Shown here in pieces: positions 1-14,325 of a stretch of 32,776 nt of DNA. The number at the start of each line of letters is the position of its first letter. Position 1 is the stretch's first letter. The notes below the pieces were generated by a model, which had not been told where the DNA came from, made no database searches, and saw nothing but the letters and a program-made list of their open reading frames with translations. The DNA is from an uncultured Oscillospiraceae bacterium (lineage in GTDB: Bacteria; Bacillota; Clostridia; Oscillospirales; Ruminococcaceae), in NCBI GenBank assembly GCA_904384225.1, contig CAJFJV010000021.1:1-32776 (forward strand), in the 5' to 3' direction. The position numbers and the translations under genes are program-made.

Positions 1-22
1 CAAACAAATTGTAAAGCAAATG

Positions 23-62
23 AAACGAGAGGCCAACCCCCAAAAAGGTTAGCCTCTCGTTT
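23..62. terminator. Intrinsic terminator, likely bidirectional
   Basis: An 11-bp perfect stem (23-33 with 52-62) encloses a loop that can add AACC/GGTT pairs. On the plus strand it runs into a T-rich stretch (TTTTGTTGTT), and on the minus strand it ends the oxidoreductase gene. It probably terminates a plus-strand gene lying left of the window. Confidence 0.7.
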
Positions 63-71
63 TGTTGTTCT

Positions 72-98
72 GGCCTATTTTGCAACAGGCCCTTTTTT
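72..98 (+). terminator. Second, weaker terminator in tandem
   Basis: A short GGCCT/AGGCC stem (72-76 with 87-91) with a 10-nt loop is followed by six T. It lies just after the stronger hairpin and would back it up for rightward transcripts entering from outside the window. The remaining bases to 206 are AT-rich, and I see no gene in them. Confidence 0.45.
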
Positions 99-206
99 AT
101 TATGCGTATCCATATATTTACGGGCGTCTCTTTATCGTTTTAAAGCATTCGAACGCACTTATAGAAGCATAAAAAGAAAATTTCTGTGTTTTATAAAAAT
201 TTTTCG

Positions 207-1496
207 TTATACCATATTTTCTTTTCCAAATTTCGCAAGCGCTACTGCTTTTCCTGCATGCAGTCTTGAATATTCCGCAGCAAGTGCTACATAGTGGCTT
301 TCAAGAGAATCCTCAATGGAAGTTAAGGCAGTTTCTTGCATGCCCTCGCCTGTAAGCAGATCCAAAAGTTCGGATATCATACGATTGTCTCCGCCGGCGT
401 GTCCGCTCAAATCGGATGCAAGCTTTTTTACATCAATGAAGCGATGCTCTTCCCCAAACACACCGACATCAATTATATTATCGCCCATACTTGCCGTTAT
501 GTCGCCTTTTGTACCCATAATTTTTATTTCACGATGGCTGCGGCTGGTAAAGGCGCACATTGTAAAACTGACAGTTGCACCACCCGAAAGCTCTAAATTC
601 ACAACCTGATGATCTACCACATTGTTGTCACAATGAAAAACGCAGCGTCCATATGGCCCCGTCTGCAAAGCTTTTCGAATGGATTCCTCCGTTGGATGCA
701 GGGTTAGCACATCCATTGGCCATCCGCTCTTCCCCTTCAGCACGCCGTCTGTAATATAAAACCGCTCAGCGTCAAATGGGCAGCTTTCTTTGATTTTGCA
801 TCCGTCTAGGCATCGCATTGCAGCCCCCTCCGGCGCGCACTCAGGTTTAAAAAATCTGAGGGAGCCAAATGAGGAAACATATTTACAATGTTTTCCGGAC
901 AGCCAAAGAAGGATATCCATGTCGTGGCAGGACTTTTGCAGGATCATGGGGCTGCTTTCTTCGCTGTTGCGCCAGTTGCCGCGTACAAAGCTATGCGCCT
1001 GGTGCCAATACGCCACATTTTCAATGGCTTGAATGGATACAACATCCCCTATTGTTCCCACATTGATCAGACGCTTTAATTCCTGATAAAACGGCGTATA
1101 TCGTAAAACATGGCAAACCACAACGTGTCGTCCATACTTTTTTGCAGTCTCTTCAATTTCAAGGCACTCGGCAAGAACCGGGGATACCGGCTTTTCGAGC
1201 AGCAGATGATATCCTTTTTTTAAAGCTGGGACCGCATGTCCATAATGCTGCCTGTCCATCGTGCAGATAAAAAGTACGTCGGCAAGCCGTTTTTCTCTCA
1301 AAAGGGATTCTGCACTGTCGAAACAACGATCTTCCGGTATTCCATATTCTTTTGCCGCCTCCCTCACCTTTTCTGAAACGATATCCGCAACCGCTACGAT
1401 CTCCATCCGATCTGCAAAAAGCTTTGCAGCCTTTGCGTATGTATCTTTCCCCCGTGAGCCAAGCCCGGCTATTGCAACCGTTATTTTCTTTTTCAT
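207..1496 (-). CDS. Gfo/Idh/MocA family oxidoreductase
   Basis: A predicted NAD(P)-dependent sugar or cyclitol dehydrogenase of 429 aa. The N-terminal Rossmann fold shows GLGSRG at residues 11-16, and the family EKP motif is at 101-103. A KSCHDMD segment (188-194) is where the catalytic lysine/histidine/aspartate group usually sits. Four cysteines at 220, 229, 233 and 239 form a cluster that could bind metal; it lies in the C-terminal substrate domain, and I cannot say what it does. The ATG has GAGGA 8 nt upstream. It lies 72 nt after the NUDIX gene, and a TATAAT at 1553-1558 hints at its own promoter, though no good -35 box is visible. The substrate cannot be told from sequence. Confidence 0.88.
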   Translation of the reverse strand: MKKKITVAIAGLGSRGKDTYAKAAKLFADRMEIVAVADIVSEKVREAAKEYGIPEDRCFDSAESLLREKRLADVLFICTMDRQHYGHAVPALKKGYHLLLEKPVSPVLAECLEIEETAKKYGRHVVVCHVLRYTPFYQELKRLINVGTIGDVVSIQAIENVAYWHQAHSFVRGNWRNSEESSPMILQKSCHDMDILLWLSGKHCKYVSSFGSLRFFKPECAPEGAAMRCLDGCKIKESCPFDAERFYITDGVLKGKSGWPMDVLTLHPTEESIRKALQTGPYGRCVFHCDNNVVDHQVVNLELSGGATVSFTMCAFTSRSHREIKIMGTKGDITASMGDNIIDVGVFGEEHRFIDVKKLASDLSGHAGGDNRMISELLDLLTGEGMQETALTSIEDSLESHYVALAAEYSRLHAGKAVALAKFGKENMV

Positions 1497-1568
1497 CTCT
1501 GATTTCCTCTTTACAATCTTTTATTTTTCAGTCTTAATTTTCATTCTGCTTCATTATAATCGATTTTT

Positions 1569-2021
1569 TTAAAGAAGCTTGTGTTTCCATTTGCCGTTTT
1601 CCCATTCATAATAAAATTCGGAAAGACCGTCTTCTTCAAATATACGAAGCATGTCCTCCATATCTTCCGCAAGCGGATAGGAACGCAGCGCATCGTGTTC
1701 AGCCCAAAAGACCTCCCCCTCCTCGGATGAGACAAGTGTGCCGGAAAATTGATCGGTTCGATACAGCAATACAACATAGCGTCCGCCCTTTTCCAACGGA
1801 AACTGTTTTATACCGCAAAGCTGCGGGTTTTTTATTCGCAAGCCGGTTTCTTCCCACACCTCGCGGATAACTGATTCCACAAAGGATTCATCCTTCTCAA
1901 CATGCCCGCCCGGAAAAGTGACTCCCGGCCAATCCGGATTTTTCCGATCCAGTACCAATACGCGGCTTCCGTTTGTAATCATACACATATTGGTAAAAAC
2001 CGCAAGCTCCCTTTTATCCAT
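1569..2021 (-). CDS. NUDIX hydrolase (8-oxo-dGTP diphosphatase-like)
   Basis: A 150-aa protein with a complete Nudix box: G39, E45, R53-E54, E57-E58, G60 fit GX5EX7REUXEEXGU, which binds divalent metal and cleaves nucleoside diphosphates linked to another group. The family includes MutT-type sanitising enzymes and many ADP-sugar hydrolases, and substrate cannot be assigned from the box alone. The ATG is preceded by AAAGGA at 7-8 nt. A hairpin lies just upstream, between it and dapL, so expression may be partly separate from the glnA-dapL gene string. Confidence 0.88.
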   Translation of the reverse strand: MDKRELAVFTNMCMITNGSRVLVLDRKNPDWPGVTFPGGHVEKDESFVESVIREVWEETGLRIKNPQLCGIKQFPLEKGGRYVVLLYRTDQFSGTLVSSEEGEVFWAEHDALRSYPLAEDMEDMLRIFEEDGLSEFYYEWENGKWKHKLL

Positions 2022-2040
2022 AAAAAGTATCCTTTCAAGA

Positions 2041-2076
2041 CAAACGGGCCTCCTGATTCTACAGAACGCCCGTTTG
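2041..2076 (-). terminator. Hairpin between dapL and the NUDIX gene
   Basis: A perfect 9-bp inverted repeat (2041-2049 with 2068-2076, CAAACGGGC and its complement) lies between the dapL stop and the NUDIX start. On the minus strand it is followed by TCTTGAAAGG rather than a run of T, so it may be a weak terminator or an mRNA-processing or stability hairpin. Confidence 0.4.
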
Positions 2077-2115
2077 CCGCTTATATTCTTCTATTAAGAA
2101 AGAAGGCAGTCCCTC

Positions 2116-3339
2116 TTAATCCGCCGTTTCTTCCTTCTTAAGGAAAGTACGGATACGCTTCATTGCTTCTCTTGTTGCATCCGGCGACCCAAAAGAGGTT
2201 AGACGGAAAAACGATTTTCCATTCTTCCCAAAGCCTGCGCCAGGTGTCCCGACAACATTGGCCTGTTCCAAAAGCGCATCAAAAAAATCCCATGAATCCA
2301 TCCCGTCCGGGCACGCCAGCCAAATGTAAGGCGAGTTTTCTCCACCGGTAAACCATACACCACATTCTGTAAGTGTTTGGGCGATGATCCGTGCATTTCC
2401 ACGATACACGTCGATATTCGCTTTGACTTGACGCTGCCCTTCTTCTGAAAATACGGCGGCCGCACCACACTGTACAATATAAGAGACACCGTTGAACTTA
2501 GTGGTTTGCCGACGCAGCCAAAGCTGGTTCAACCTGACACCGTCAAAAATCAAGGCATCCGGAACAACAGTCCATCCGCAGCGCGTCCCTGTAAAACCGG
2601 CTGTTTTGGAAAAAGAGCAGAATTCGATTGCGCAGCGGTCTGCATTCTCCACCTCATAAATGCTGCGAGGCAAATCAGGATCCGAAACAAACGCTTCATA
2701 CGCTGCATCATACAGAATAACTGCGCTATTATCAAGGGCATAGGAAACCCATGCCGCAAGTTGTTCTTTCGTATAGGCCGCGCCTGTTGGGTTGTTTGGG
2801 GAGCATAAATAAATGATATCTGCTTTAAGCGCAGGATCTGGCATCGGAAGAAAGCCGTTTTCAGCGCATGCGTCCATGTATACTATTTTTCTGCCGGCCA
2901 TAACATTGGTATCCACATAAACCGGATAAACCGGATCTGGGATCAAGACTGTGTTTTCTTCTGAAAAAATATCTAAAATGTTGCCTAAATCACTTTTAGC
3001 GCCGTCACTGACAAAAACCTCGCTTGCTGCAAGGCCGATCCCTTTTTTCTCATAATAACCGGCAATCGCCTCACGCAAAAAGGGATATCCTTGTTCCGGC
3101 CCATAACCCCGGAACGTCTCCGCATGGCTTTGTTCGTCAGCTGCCTCTTTCATTGCGTCTACGCAAACTTGCGGTAAAGGCAGCGTTACATCTCCAATCC
3201 CCAGACGGATAACCTCTGCTTCCGAATGGTCCTTCTTATATGCGCTAACTTTTGTATTAATTGTTGAAAAAAGATAACTTTCTTCCAAGTCAAGATAATG
3301 CCTGTTGATTTTCAAAATCCTTTCACGCTCCCTTTCCAT
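2116..3339 (-). CDS. dapL: LL-diaminopimelate aminotransferase
   Basis: A fold-type I PLP aminotransferase that converts tetrahydrodipicolinate directly to LL-diaminopimelate in the lysine and peptidoglycan pathway. The start region matches DapL (KINRHYL...SYLFSTI, then RLGIGDVTLPLP). The cofactor lysine lies in SFSKTAGFTGTRCGW, and NNPTG binds the substrate carboxylate. Length is about 407 aa, normal for the family. The start is uncertain. The ATG at 3339 has no clear Shine-Dalgarno, whereas an in-frame TTG at 3315 would give the usual MKINxxYL start and has AAAGG upstream, though close. It follows pyrG by 14 nt. Its product is the substrate of the DapF domain encoded two genes upstream. Confidence 0.93.
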   Translation of the reverse strand: MERERERILKINRHYLDLEESYLFSTINTKVSAYKKDHSEAEVIRLGIGDVTLPLPQVCVDAMKEAADEQSHAETFRGYGPEQGYPFLREAIAGYYEKKGIGLAASEVFVSDGAKSDLGNILDIFSEENTVLIPDPVYPVYVDTNVMAGRKIVYMDACAENGFLPMPDPALKADIIYLCSPNNPTGAAYTKEQLAAWVSYALDNSAVILYDAAYEAFVSDPDLPRSIYEVENADRCAIEFCSFSKTAGFTGTRCGWTVVPDALIFDGVRLNQLWLRRQTTKFNGVSYIVQCGAAAVFSEEGQRQVKANIDVYRGNARIIAQTLTECGVWFTGGENSPYIWLACPDGMDSWDFFDALLEQANVVGTPGAGFGKNGKSFFRLTSFGSPDATREAMKRIRTFLKKEETAD

Positions 3340-3353
3340 CAAAATACGCAGGC

Positions 3354-9025
<5,672 letters not shown>

Positions 9026-9070
9026 AACGATACTCCTTCTATATCCAACTAATCGGTCAAAATAAACGAA

Positions 9071-10153
9071 TCAGCGGTACTGATCCATTAGGTTCATGAA
9101 CCGGTCGAATAAAAACCGGGTGTCCAGCGGACCGCCGCACGCCTCCGGATGAAACTGTACGGAAAACGCCGGCATATTCAAATAGGTGACGCCCTCGTTC
9201 GTGTTGTCGTTTGCATTTAAAAAGCTTGCTTTTGCGGATGCGGGCAGCGTATCGGTCTCAACAGCATATCCGTGGTTCTGGCTTGTAATATACACGCGCC
9301 CCGTCTCCATATCCTTAACCGGCTGATTTGCGCCGCGATGCCCGTAGTGCAGCTTCTGCGTCTTTGCACCTTGCGAAAGCGCTAAAAGCTGATGCCCAAG
9401 ACAGATGCCGAACGTCGGAATCCGATTTTCACAAAGCCTTTTCAGCTCTTTTATAATAGCAGTATTTTCAGCAGGATCGCCCGGCCCGTTTGAAAGCATC
9501 ACACCGTCCGGCCGCTGCGCCAGAATATCCTCCGCTGTGGAAGAAGCCGGCATCCGAACCACGTGACAGCCGCGCTTTACAAGTTCCCTTGCAATATTTT
9601 CTTTCGCTCCAAAATCCCACAGGACAACACGGCGGTTTTCTTCCGGAGACGAATATTCCACCGCTTCCCTGCAGCTTACGCTTTCAACGGCATTCGTAAT
9701 CCGATATGCCGCAAGCTCTTTTAAAACCGGAGACAAGTCTTCAGGAAGCTTATCCGTAATTCTGGCGTTCATAACGCCGGATTCCCGGATAATTTTGGTA
9801 AGCCGTCTGGTATCGATCCCGTACATTCCTACAATGTTCGAGGCTTTTAAAAAGGCGTCAAGATCTCCCTCACAACGGAAATTAGAAGGATCATGACACC
9901 ATTCTCTCACAATATAGGCACTAAGTTTCGGCGCATCGGACTCGAAATCACTGGGGATTACTCCATAATTTCCAATCAAAGGGAAAGTCTGAAGAACGAT
10001 CTGCCCATAATAGCTCGGATCGGTCAGCGTTTCCAAATACCCTGTCATTGACGTTGTAAAAACGACTTCCCCCGTCACTTCACCTTGTGCGCCAAACGCC
10101 TTCCCAGTGAAGACAGTGCCGTTTTCCAAGATCAAATAGATAGACTGCTCCAT
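9071..10153 (-). CDS. carA: Carbamoyl-phosphate synthase small subunit
   Basis: The glutaminase subunit that supplies ammonia to CarB for carbamoyl phosphate (arginine and pyrimidine synthesis). The 360-aa protein has the CarA-specific N-terminal domain (GEVVFTTSMTGY, DPSYYGQI) and a class I GATase domain with the nucleophile in GICLGHQ near residue 249, a QNHGYAV motif, and the terminal HPEA catalytic histidine/glutamate. It lies 18 nt after purF and 45 nt before carB-dapF. Order carA then carB is the usual one. Confidence 0.98.
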   Translation of the reverse strand: MEQSIYLILENGTVFTGKAFGAQGEVTGEVVFTTSMTGYLETLTDPSYYGQIVLQTFPLIGNYGVIPSDFESDAPKLSAYIVREWCHDPSNFRCEGDLDAFLKASNIVGMYGIDTRRLTKIIRESGVMNARITDKLPEDLSPVLKELAAYRITNAVESVSCREAVEYSSPEENRRVVLWDFGAKENIARELVKRGCHVVRMPASSTAEDILAQRPDGVMLSNGPGDPAENTAIIKELKRLCENRIPTFGICLGHQLLALSQGAKTQKLHYGHRGANQPVKDMETGRVYITSQNHGYAVETDTLPASAKASFLNANDNTNEGVTYLNMPAFSVQFHPEACGGPLDTRFLFDRFMNLMDQYR

Positions 10154-10171
10154 TCTGTTTCCTCCTACTAT

Positions 10172-11575
10172 TTATTCAAACTGCGATTTGGTGTGTCGGC
10201 CGATATCAATTGGATACAGACCGGAAAAGCATCCCGTGCAAAACTGCAAATTACAGCCCGCACAGGCAGCCTTCAGCCCTTCAATGCTGATAAAGCCAAG
10301 GCTGTCCGCCCCAATCTGCTCCGCGATCTCCTCTATGCTTAAATGATTTGCGATTAGATTCTCTTCGCTGTCAATATCCGTACCAAAATGGCAGGAGTGC
10401 CTGAAAGGCGGAGAAGAAATGCGCAGGTGCACCTCTTTCGCGCCCGCATGCTTCAGACTGCGAATAATCTTTGCGCTCGTCGTTCCCCGGACAATCGAAT
10501 CATCCACCAGCACGATCCGCTTGCCCGCCACATTGCACGCAAGCGGGTTAAGCTTTAAGCGCACGGCGGCGTCTCTCTGTGTCTGTGACGGGAAAATAAA
10601 GCTTCGGCCAATATATCGGTTTTTTACAAAACCAGAAACAAGCGGGATCCCGCTGTGTTCCGCATAACCAACAGCGGCCTCTAAGCCGCTGTCCGGTACG
10701 CCGCAGACCATATCTGCATCTACCGGATATTCTTTTGCAAGCTGTCTGCCCATATTGACCCTTGCTTCATAGACAGTCATCCCGTCTACCACAGAGTCCG
10801 GACGTGAGAAGTATACGTATTCGAAAATACAGAATCCGATATGGCTGCTTGTCAAAACCATACGGCTTTTTACATTTCCGCTATCATCAATAGATACCAT
10901 TTCACCGGGACGTATATCGCGTATAAAGTCAAAACCTGCACTGTCCAGCGCGCAGGACTCGGATGCAATGGCTGCACCGTGCGCATTCTTCCCGATGCAC
11001 AAGGGGCGGAATCCCCACGGGTCACGAATTGCAATCAGTTTGTTCTTACTTGAAAGGACAACAAGGGAAAAAGCGCCTCGAAGCTGTTTGGCGGCTTCGG
11101 CAACTGCATCCTCGATCTCTTCTTTTGACAGCGCTTCATATGCAATCAGGGAAGAGACAACCTCACTATCGTTGGTCGCAGCAAAATCACATCCGTATTC
11201 TTTTAATTTTGTTTTGATTTCAGCTGCATTTACGATATTCCCGTTGTGTGCCGTGGCAATACGCCCTTTTAAATATTCTGTCACCATTGGCTGTGCATTT
11301 TCACGCGAATTGGTGCCGGTAGTAGAATAGCGGACATGGCCGATTGCCATGCGGGCGGAAGGCAGGTGCTCCAGCACCTGTGGAGTAAAGACCTCGTTCA
11401 CCAGTCCAATATCCTTATGGTACAAAATGGAGCCGTTTTTTAAAACGGCAATGCCCGCCCCTTCCTGTCCGCGGTGCTGCAAAGCGATCAAAGCATTATA
11501 AGTGATGCCCGCCGCTTCATCTGAATTGGTTACGGCGCCGAATACGCCGCACTCTTCCCGTAATATATCATTCAT
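10172..11575 (-). CDS. purF: Amidophosphoribosyltransferase
   Basis: The first committed enzyme of purine synthesis: PRPP plus glutamine gives phosphoribosylamine. I chose the ATG at 11575 because AAGGA lies 7 nt upstream; an earlier in-frame ATG at 11590 has no close ribosome site. This start leaves an 8-residue propeptide before the N-terminal nucleophile C9 (EECGVFGAV). The PRPP-binding loop is IVLVDDSIVRGTT. The C-terminal cysteines (CAGCNLQFC, CFSGLYP), with an earlier one, match the 4Fe-4S type of PurF found in Bacillus. Here purF sits apart from other pur genes, between the ANTAR regulator and carA, which suggests grouping by glutamine use. Confidence 0.96.
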   Translation of the reverse strand: MNDILREECGVFGAVTNSDEAAGITYNALIALQHRGQEGAGIAVLKNGSILYHKDIGLVNEVFTPQVLEHLPSARMAIGHVRYSTTGTNSRENAQPMVTEYLKGRIATAHNGNIVNAAEIKTKLKEYGCDFAATNDSEVVSSLIAYEALSKEEIEDAVAEAAKQLRGAFSLVVLSSKNKLIAIRDPWGFRPLCIGKNAHGAAIASESCALDSAGFDFIRDIRPGEMVSIDDSGNVKSRMVLTSSHIGFCIFEYVYFSRPDSVVDGMTVYEARVNMGRQLAKEYPVDADMVCGVPDSGLEAAVGYAEHSGIPLVSGFVKNRYIGRSFIFPSQTQRDAAVRLKLNPLACNVAGKRIVLVDDSIVRGTTSAKIIRSLKHAGAKEVHLRISSPPFRHSCHFGTDIDSEENLIANHLSIEEIAEQIGADSLGFISIEGLKAACAGCNLQFCTGCFSGLYPIDIGRHTKSQFE

Positions 11576-11589
11576 AAAAGTATCCTTCA

Positions 11590-12159
11590 TCAGCTTTCAT
11601 ATGTCTTAAGGATTTCCTCCGCAACTTCCCGCCGTGTTATTCTTAAATCCATAGCCTGTTTTTCAATATAGCGATGTGCATCCGGCTCTGACATATGCAG
11701 ATACTGGATTAGTGCGCACTTCGCCCGGTCTACCATGCGGATCTCCTGAATTTTTTGTTGCAGCCGAACATTTTCATTTTGCAAGTTCAGCATGCGTTTT
11801 CGTGAAGCGGAAACGATTCGCAGCGATTGAGAAAAAAGCTGTCTATTTACAGGCTTTTCCACAACAAACACGCCGTAATCCTCCGCCTTAGCGGCAACAG
11901 CCTCTGCATGCTCCGCCTTTATCATGAGAATAATACCGGCGCGTGTCATACGCGTAAGATCAAGGGCCAACTCTATGCCCGTTTCATCGGACAGCGGCGC
12001 ATTGACCACAACAATGTCATAATCCGCCTCGATTAAAATACGGCGGGCCTGCGCGCCACTTTCCACTATTAACGCATTCTGAAAAGCCGGCGTCCGTTTT
12101 AATTCTGCAAAAAAGGCCCGGCTTTTCTGCGTGCTTGTAACAATCAGTACTTTATCCAT
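11590..12159 (-). CDS. ANTAR-domain RNA-binding antiterminator with degenerate receiver
   Basis: A 189-aa regulator: residues 1-120 form a receiver-like fold, then comes a coiled-coil helix (about 121-145, LQNENVRLQQKI), then an ANTAR domain (about 135-187) with the family pattern AKCALIQYLHMSEPDAHRYI and AMDLRITRREVAEEIL. ANTAR domains bind RNA hairpins and prevent transcription termination. The receiver keeps the switch lysine (EKPV) but has asparagine 53 where the phospho-acceptor aspartate belongs. It also lacks the N-terminal acidic pair, so control by phosphorylation is unlikely. The frame stays open to 12468, but the extra residues overlap glnA and are low-complexity and basic; the ATG at 12159, 6 nt after GAGG, is preferred. 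It lies 25 nt after glnA. Likely targets are the leaders at 18,690-18,705 and 18,905-18,920. Confidence 0.9.
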   Translation of the reverse strand: MDKVLIVTSTQKSRAFFAELKRTPAFQNALIVESGAQARRILIEADYDIVVVNAPLSDETGIELALDLTRMTRAGIILMIKAEHAEAVAAKAEDYGVFVVEKPVNRQLFSQSLRIVSASRKRMLNLQNENVRLQQKIQEIRMVDRAKCALIQYLHMSEPDAHRYIEKQAMDLRITRREVAEEILKTYES

Positions 12160-12184
12160 CACCGGCCTCTGTCTCTTTCCCTTA

Positions 12185-13504
12185 CTAAACCAGAGAAAAA
12201 TAAAGGTCGTGTTCCGCTTGCACCCGGTTTTTGGCGCTTTGGATCTTCTGGTACTCCGCACGCTTCGCCTTGCAGTATCTGTGCAGTACACGTTTTGGTA
12301 TGACGCGTTCCACAAATTCGCTGTGCTCGGCAAGTTCCACCGCCTGTTCAAGCGTCGCCGGCAAGGCGGCAAGGCCGTTTTTACAGCCGTCTTCCAGTAC
12401 AAAAAGATCCATATCCACCGGCGCCGGCAGCGGGAGACGTGCCTTAATCCCCTCAAGCCCTGCTTCAATTAAAAGCGCAAACGCATAATAAGGGTTACAC
12501 GCAGCATCCGGCGACCGCAGTTCCATTCTGGTATATTCTCCTCCTGCCGCCGGGATTCGGACAAGCTGAGAACGGTTTTGATGCGACCATGTGATATATT
12601 TGGGTGCCTCAAAACAGCCGAAGCGGCTGTATGAGTTTGTCAGAGGATTCAAAAAAGCCGTAATCTCTGCGGCGCGGTGCAGAACACCCGCCATAAAACT
12701 CTCCGCTTCGGCACTGTGACCGGCTGTCCTTTCCTTAAAGAGGTTTATTCCTCCGCGGGAAAGAGACATATTGACATGTAGGCCACTGCCGCTTTGATCA
12801 AGAAACGGCTTTGGCATAAAGGATGCATACAGTCCATTGATTGCTGCAATAGATTTGACAGCTGATTTAAAGGCAATCAAATTATCCGCTGCTGTCAAGG
12901 CATCCGCATACTTAAAATCGATTTCATTTTGGCCTGGCCCTTGCTCATGATGTGAAGATTCCGGAAACATCCCCATTTCTTCTAAAGAAAGACAGATCTC
13001 CCTGCGCACATTTTCCCCCCGGTCGAGCGGGGAAACATCACAGTACGAACCATGATCAAAGGGATTTAAGGTCGGCGCCTGCCGCTCATCTGTTTCAAAC
13101 AGATAAAATTCGCATTCCGTACCGATCCGGCAGGTATATCCCATTTTTCCTGCGTCCGCTGCGGCCTGTTTTAAAACCGCACGGCTGTCGCCCTCAAAAA
13201 CAGAGCCGTCCGGATTTTTTATGTCGCAGAACATACGGACAACCCCGCCGTGTGCCGGACGCCATGGAAGCACCGAAAGCGTCGCAGGATCCGGGATTAA
13301 AAAAAGATCGGAACGATCCACTGAAAGAAACCCCCGAATCGCAGAGCCGTCTATTGATATGCCCTGTGAAAAGGCACGCGGCAATTCGCCCGGCATAATC
13401 GAAACATTCTTAAGCGTTCCGAAAATATCACAAAAGGCAAGACGGATAAATTTGACGTCGTTTTCCTTTACAAACTGCAATACTTCCTTCGCGGTATAAT
13501 CCAT
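12185..13504 (-). CDS. glnA: Glutamine synthetase, type I
   Basis: ATP-dependent amidation of glutamate, acting as a dodecamer. The 439-aa protein shows the beta-grasp N-terminal domain (FIRLAFCDIFGTLKN) and catalytic motifs GTECEFYLF, HHEQGPGQNEIDF, GSGLHVNMS and RIPAAGGEYTRMELRSPD. Its length matches the short GSI of Clostridia. I do not see the adenylylation tyrosine segment of enterobacterial GSI, but did not check this exhaustively. GGAGG lies 7 nt before the ATG. It starts the operon ANTAR-purF-carA-carB-dapF-pyrG-dapL, and has its own promoter-like element but no hairpin in its short leader. Confidence 0.97.
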   Translation of the reverse strand: MDYTAKEVLQFVKENDVKFIRLAFCDIFGTLKNVSIMPGELPRAFSQGISIDGSAIRGFLSVDRSDLFLIPDPATLSVLPWRPAHGGVVRMFCDIKNPDGSVFEGDSRAVLKQAAADAGKMGYTCRIGTECEFYLFETDERQAPTLNPFDHGSYCDVSPLDRGENVRREICLSLEEMGMFPESSHHEQGPGQNEIDFKYADALTAADNLIAFKSAVKSIAAINGLYASFMPKPFLDQSGSGLHVNMSLSRGGINLFKERTAGHSAEAESFMAGVLHRAAEITAFLNPLTNSYSRFGCFEAPKYITWSHQNRSQLVRIPAAGGEYTRMELRSPDAACNPYYAFALLIEAGLEGIKARLPLPAPVDMDLFVLEDGCKNGLAALPATLEQAVELAEHSEFVERVIPKRVLHRYCKAKRAEYQKIQSAKNRVQAEHDLYFSLV

Positions 13505-13530
13505 TTCGATCCCTCCAGACCCTTTTATCT

Positions 13531-13559
13531 ATTATACAGCGTAGCGACTTTTTTTTCAC
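13531..13559 (-). promoter_or_regulatory. Probable glnA promoter
   Basis: On the minus strand TATAAT (13536-13531) lies about 27 nt ahead of the glnA ATG, with GTGAAA (a 4 of 6 match to TTGACA) at 17-bp spacing. There is no terminator-like hairpin between this and glnA, nor a clear terminator after the preceding GOGAT gene, so read-through from the upstream operon is also possible. Confidence 0.5.
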
Positions 13560-13605
13560 TATTTTTTGATTTGGCATTTTCACGATTTTTCGCCTGAATT
13601 GCGCT

Positions 13606-14325
13606 TTAATTATGTGTGTATAGTTGACGATAAGGATTTTTGGTATCTGCTTCCAACACATAAAAAGGATGTTCCATTACCTTGTTTAAGTCGTATCCAA
13701 AATAGGAACAGAACAAATTGACCGGTTCAGAAATCTCATCAAGATCCATTTGATTTGCCTTGCGCACATCTACTTTTTCTGAAATCGAAGCAGGCGGCTG
13801 CGCACAGCGGAGGACAATTTTGCCGCCGTGCATTCCCGTCGCACAGAAATTTCCGACTATCGGCTCTTCTGCTTTTAGATTCAGTACAATAATGAGGCCG
13901 CCCGCCTGATATTCCCCCAAAAAGCTTCCTGCTTTTCCGCCTATCACAAGCAGCGGCTTTTTCTCGCGGTATGCTTTCATGTGAATTCCGGCGCGATAGC
14001 CAACGTTGTCCCGCACAAAAATGCTTCCGCCGCGCATTCCATAACCTGTGCCGTCCCCGCAGCTTCCATTTATAATAATTGTCCCGCCGTTCATGGTATC
14101 GCCTGTCGCTTCCTGCGCATTACCGGATGTACGGATCGTGCCGTCTGCAAAGTAAGCGCCCAAAGCGTTGCCCGGAATTCCATCTATCCATATATTTTTT
14201 CCGGAAAGGCCCGAAGCAATATACCTCTGCCCCATACACTGCTCTATGGTAATATCCGTATCTTCTGACTCCCGAATCTGTTCATTCAGTTTTTTAAAAT
14301 GCATCAATCCGGCTGTAATCTTCAT
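13606..14325 (-). CDS. Glutamate synthase GXGXG (domain 3) protein
   Basis: A 239-aa stand-alone version of the C-terminal beta-helix domain of the glutamate synthase large subunit. It shows the repeating glycine pattern: GGTIIINGSCGDGTGYGMRGG, then GGKAGSFLGEYQAGG, then GNFCATGMHGG. In full-length GltB this helix holds the glutaminase and FMN domains in place around the ammonia tunnel. The protein is the last of five co-directional genes and its start overlaps the preceding gene by 4 nt. Split GOGATs of this form are known in archaea and some Clostridia. Confidence 0.9.
   Translation of the reverse strand: MKITAGLMHFKKLNEQIRESEDTDITIEQCMGQRYIASGLSGKNIWIDGIPGNALGAYFADGTIRTSGNAQEATGDTMNGGTIIINGSCGDGTGYGMRGGSIFVRDNVGYRAGIHMKAYREKKPLLVIGGKAGSFLGEYQAGGLIIVLNLKAEEPIVGNFCATGMHGGKIVLRCAQPPASISEKVDVRKANQMDLDEISEPVNLFCSYFGYDLNKVMEHPFYVLEADTKNPYRQLYTHN

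Noticed and set aside
12160-12468. N-terminal extension of the ANTAR protein to 292 aa
   Set aside because: The extra 103 residues lie over the end of glnA in another frame and are basic and tryptophan-rich, while the ATG at 12159 starts exactly at the receiver fold with a ribosome site.
13505-13605. An ANTAR hexaloop in the glnA leader
   Set aside because: No hairpin with an A1/G4 hexaloop and no terminator lies between the glnA promoter and its ATG.
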